Shown one piece after another: positions 4,723-6,614 of a DNA stretch of 6,614 bases; within the stretch, counting starts at the first letter, position 1, and each line of letters opens with the position of its first letter. A program made the translations under genes and the position numbers. The stretch lies in contig CAXBQM010000065.1 of assembly GCA_963978235.1 (NCBI GenBank), positions 1 to 6,614 of the forward strand. The letters run 5' to 3'. The DNA comes from UBA7398 sp963978235 (GTDB lineage: Bacteria; Actinomycetota; Actinomycetes; Nanopelagicales; Nanopelagicaceae). The notes under the pieces are model-generated. The model ran no database searches and was not told where the DNA came from. It was given only the letters and a program-made list of their open reading frames with translations.

Positions 4723-5406
4723 ATGAATAAGCGCATTCTCGGTGCGTTCATCACAGTCGTTCTAGGAGCAGGTCTCATTGCAGGAATCGGGCTTTATGTC
4801 GCCTCTGCAAAAAATGATTCATCATTTATGGAGCCAACTGCTGCTGGAACACTTGCGACCCCGCAAGGAACGTTGAACCACTACACCATGGATCTCTCGG
4901 TCTATCCAGATAGTTTCTGGAACGAGAAGAGCGCCCATCCTGATTGGGTGAGCTATGGACCTTCAACAAATTTCCATGTTCCGGCGCACTCGGCAATAAC
5001 TTTTACGGTGAAGCAGTATGACAGTGGTGAACCAATAACAAATGATTTCTTTGCCAAAGTAATTGGCACGATGGATGGCACTGCAATTGTCGATGGACAG
5101 AAAGTTACACAAGTTGATCCGATGACAGTTGGTCATACTTTTACAATTCGCGGATTAGCAAATAAGAGTTCTTCCAATTTCTTTGTCAGCGTTCCACTTC
5201 CAGCAGTTCCCGATGACAAAATGTCGGAGAATGAAGGCGAATACATCAATCCACGTGTAGTGACTTTCACCATCGTGACTGGTGATGCCGGAGAGTATGT
5301 ATGGAATTGTGAATTCCCTTGTGGTGATGGCACGCTCGCGCGATTTGGCGCTGCGATGTCGTCGCAAGGCTTTATGTCCGGGCACTTCATTGTGGAAGAT
5401 AAGTAG
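4723..5406 (+). CDS. Exported cupredoxin-like protein, first gene of the cytochrome oxidase operon
   Basis: A 227-residue protein with a basic start (K3, R4) and one hydrophobic segment at about 5-28, ending in A27-S28-A29, so it is either cleaved by signal peptidase or membrane-anchored with the rest outside. No lipobox cysteine is seen. The body looks like a cupredoxin beta-sandwich: a V-G-H138-T-F-T-I strand that normally supplies the first copper histidine, and a C-terminal W-N-C196-E-F-P-C200-G loop followed by M212, M218 and H221 (motif F-M-S-G-H-F). The C-x3-C spacing copies the CuA site of oxidase subunit II, but the CuA His four residues after the second Cys is absent. It could hold a mononuclear or atypical copper centre. 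GGAG sits 4 nt before ATG. It is 8 bp upstream of ctaC and shares its promoter, so it is likely an extra oxidase subunit, electron carrier or copper donor. Function unproven. Confidence 0.8.
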   Translation: MNKRILGAFITVVLGAGLIAGIGLYVASAKNDSSFMEPTAAGTLATPQGTLNHYTMDLSVYPDSFWNEKSAHPDWVSYGPSTNFHVPAHSAITFTVKQYDSGEPITNDFFAKVIGTMDGTAIVDGQKVTQVDPMTVGHTFTIRGLANKSSSNFFVSVPLPAVPDDKMSENEGEYINPRVVTFTIVTGDAGEYVWNCEFPCGDGTLARFGAAMSSQGFMSGHFIVEDK

Positions 5407-5414
5407 GCATTGAA

Positions 5415-6209
5415 ATGACTCAACTCGATAATCGTCCAGGCAATTCTCATGATGGTGGGTCTGGAAAAAAACCTAATTGGCTCAAGCGAAAAGATGTCCA
5501 ACAGGTTGCAGCGCTGTGGGTAATTCTCTCCATTGGTATTGGCTGGATTGCCGGCGAAGTTATCTCACGATCCATGGGTACAGCCGCATCAGATGTGATG
5601 GAAGAGACCATCACGATGATGAAAGTCTTTACCTGGGTATCTGCTCCGATTGCCGGATTTGTTGGCGCAATTTGCCTCAAAATGCTTTCAACGAAATTGC
5701 ATCGTGGTGATTTACCACCGCCTGATGCGGACCATTCAATTGAGAAAAGCCCACGAGCGGCTGCTGTGTGGATTGTTCTCTCGAGCCTGCTCTGCCTCTT
5801 TGCTGTGGTCTTTGGACTTGTTGTGATGCAAGAGGATGCAAAAACATTACAAGCAGCCGAAGCTGTTCACGTCAATGTAATGGGAAATCAATGGGTCTGG
5901 AACTTTGATTATCCAAATAACAATGTTCGATCGCAACAACTGTACTTACCAGTGGGCAAACCTGTTGTCTTCCATATCTCGTCGAAAGATGTGAAACATT
6001 CATTCTGGATTGTTCAGATGGGTGTCAAGATGGATGCAAATCCTGGGTATACAACTGAGCTAGCCGTCACTCCAAACAAAATCGGTGTATTCGATGTGCG
6101 ATGTGCCGAGCTCTGCGGATTACTTCACGCCTATATGCAAAATCAAGTCCACGTAGTTAGTAAAGAAGATTATGACGCCTGGTTAATCAGCCAAGGAGGA
6201 AATGCATAA
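5415..6209 (+). CDS. ctaC: Cytochrome c oxidase subunit II with CuA site
   Basis: A 264-residue subunit that accepts electrons from cytochrome c (or a fused cytochrome of the bc complex) at its extracytoplasmic CuA centre and passes them to subunit I. The CuA ligand set is complete: H195 (V-K-H-S-F-W) and C230-A-E232-L-C234-G-L-L-H238-A-Y-M241. The electron-entry aromatic patch is at W160 and W162. Three hydrophobic helices are visible (about 31-50, 69-91 and 116-138) where the family usually has two; charge distribution puts the N-terminus inside, so helices two and three correspond to the canonical pair and helix one is extra. No lipoprotein signal or fused cytochrome c domain is present. 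Start ATG 5415 lies 8 bp after the cupredoxin stop, with only a weak TAGG as Shine-Dalgarno, suggesting translational coupling. The TAA stop overlaps the ctaD ATG by one base. Confidence 0.95.
   Translation: MTQLDNRPGNSHDGGSGKKPNWLKRKDVQQVAALWVILSIGIGWIAGEVISRSMGTAASDVMEETITMMKVFTWVSAPIAGFVGAICLKMLSTKLHRGDLPPPDADHSIEKSPRAAAVWIVLSSLLCLFAVVFGLVVMQEDAKTLQAAEAVHVNVMGNQWVWNFDYPNNNVRSQQLYLPVGKPVVFHISSKDVKHSFWIVQMGVKMDANPGYTTELAVTPNKIGVFDVRCAELCGLLHAYMQNQVHVVSKEDYDAWLISQGGNA
6193..6199 (+). promoter_or_regulatory. Strong Shine-Dalgarno of ctaD
   Basis: AAGGAGG lies in the last codons of ctaC, 9 nt before the ctaD ATG. It is the best ribosome binding site in the window and confirms the ctaD start at 6209, hence that the long N-terminal extension of CtaD is really translated. 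Confidence 0.8.
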
Positions 6210-6614
6210 TGTCTGCAACTCTACAATCGGCAACTCATAGCGGCTCTGCGAAGAAGTCAGCGTTGATTGAACGTTTAAATGTTTGGACAGCCTTTGCGTT
6301 CGGCATCCTCGGCGCAGTGATTACTTATGTCATCGCAAATAAATTACTTGGTGAAGATACCGATGAGATGATGATTCACAATCGCCATGATGCGTTAATC
6401 CTCTGGACCATGATTGGCTGGTTTGTTGGATTTATGTTTGGAATTGGTGCGCTTATTGGCCCATTCCGCTGGCTTGCTGGCAAAGATTTAACGTGGGACG
6501 AGCAGATGTTCTACGCCGGCAAAGATATGGGTATCAAACGTTATTTCCGATTCACCACAGATCACAAAGTAGTTGGCATCCAATATCTCGTCATCACCAT
6601 GGTGATTTTTGGCG
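6209..6614 (+). CDS. ctaD: Cytochrome c oxidase subunit I, N-terminal part (3' end outside window)
   Basis: The first 135 codons of the catalytic haem-copper subunit; the frame is open at the window edge. The T-T-D-H-K-x-x-G-x-x-Y motif that opens the canonical subunit I fold is at 116-126 and is followed by the start of the first canonical helix. It normally occurs within the first few tens of residues, so this protein carries an N-terminal extension of about 100 residues. The extension has two hydrophobic helices (about 25-44 and 63-88), an acidic loop between them (residues 48-60) and a charged cytoplasmic linker (89-120). The added hairpin keeps the canonical N-in topology. Haem and CuB ligands lie downstream and cannot be checked. 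The start is fixed by AAGGAGG 9 nt upstream and a TAATG junction with ctaC, implying coupled translation. Confidence 0.9.
   Translation, partial: MSATLQSATHSGSAKKSALIERLNVWTAFAFGILGAVITYVIANKLLGEDTDEMMIHNRHDALILWTMIGWFVGFMFGIGALIGPFRWLAGKDLTWDEQMFYAGKDMGIKRYFRFTTDHKVVGIQYLVITMVIFG

Noticed and set aside
5133..5501. 122-codon minus-strand open frame antisense to the cupredoxin and ctaC genes
   Set aside because: It runs against two confident genes and spans their junction. The product shows no recognisable features.

Overview
The window reads as chromosomal sequence from a low- to moderate-GC actinobacterium. A freshwater planktonic lineage such as the acI/Nanopelagicales group is my best guess. 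Support: the aminotransferase closely resembles the GabT type I know from Mycobacterium; the oxidase genes are an actinobacterial-looking cta set; spacers are very short; several genes carry a TANNNT box 6-7 nt upstream of the start codon instead of a Shine-Dalgarno, as in actinobacterial leaderless genes; and the first gene has a secreted Cys-Trp module of a kind I associate with small planktonic actinobacteria. The assignment is an inference without database support.

Layout. Positions 1-1067 (minus): the 5' part of a secreted protein with two small Cys/Trp modules, two proline-rich repeat linkers and the start of an NHL-type beta-propeller; the rest lies outside the window. A 55-bp divergent spacer (1068-1122) holds back-to-back -10 boxes and a perfect inverted repeat. 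Positions 1123-2121 (plus): a ureohydrolase of the agmatinase/guanidinobutyrase family. It converges, with a 3-bp gap, on gabT (2125-3468, minus). The intrinsic terminator of gabT is embedded in the last codons of the ureohydrolase. Upstream of gabT on the minus strand are a 95-residue two-helix membrane protein (3478-3765) and ctaG (3758-4549), which overlap by 8 bp. A 173-bp divergent spacer carries a good SigA-type promoter driving a plus-strand oxidase operon: a membrane-anchored or secreted cupredoxin-like protein (4723-5406), ctaC (5415-6209) and the 5' end of ctaD (6209 to the window edge).

How the genes fit together. The right half is a terminal-oxidase locus: CtaC carries the CuA centre, CtaD the catalytic haem-copper subunit, CtaG helps build the copper site, and the cupredoxin is either an extra subunit or an electron or copper carrier. 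CtaC and CtaD both have an additional N-terminal membrane hairpin or helix relative to the canonical family. The middle is nitrogen and amine catabolism: a urea-releasing hydrolase next to GABA transaminase suggests guanidinobutyrate or agmatine/putrescine degradation towards succinate semialdehyde. No mobile elements, CRISPR arrays, tRNAs or rRNAs are visible. No stretch longer than 300 bases lacks a gene.
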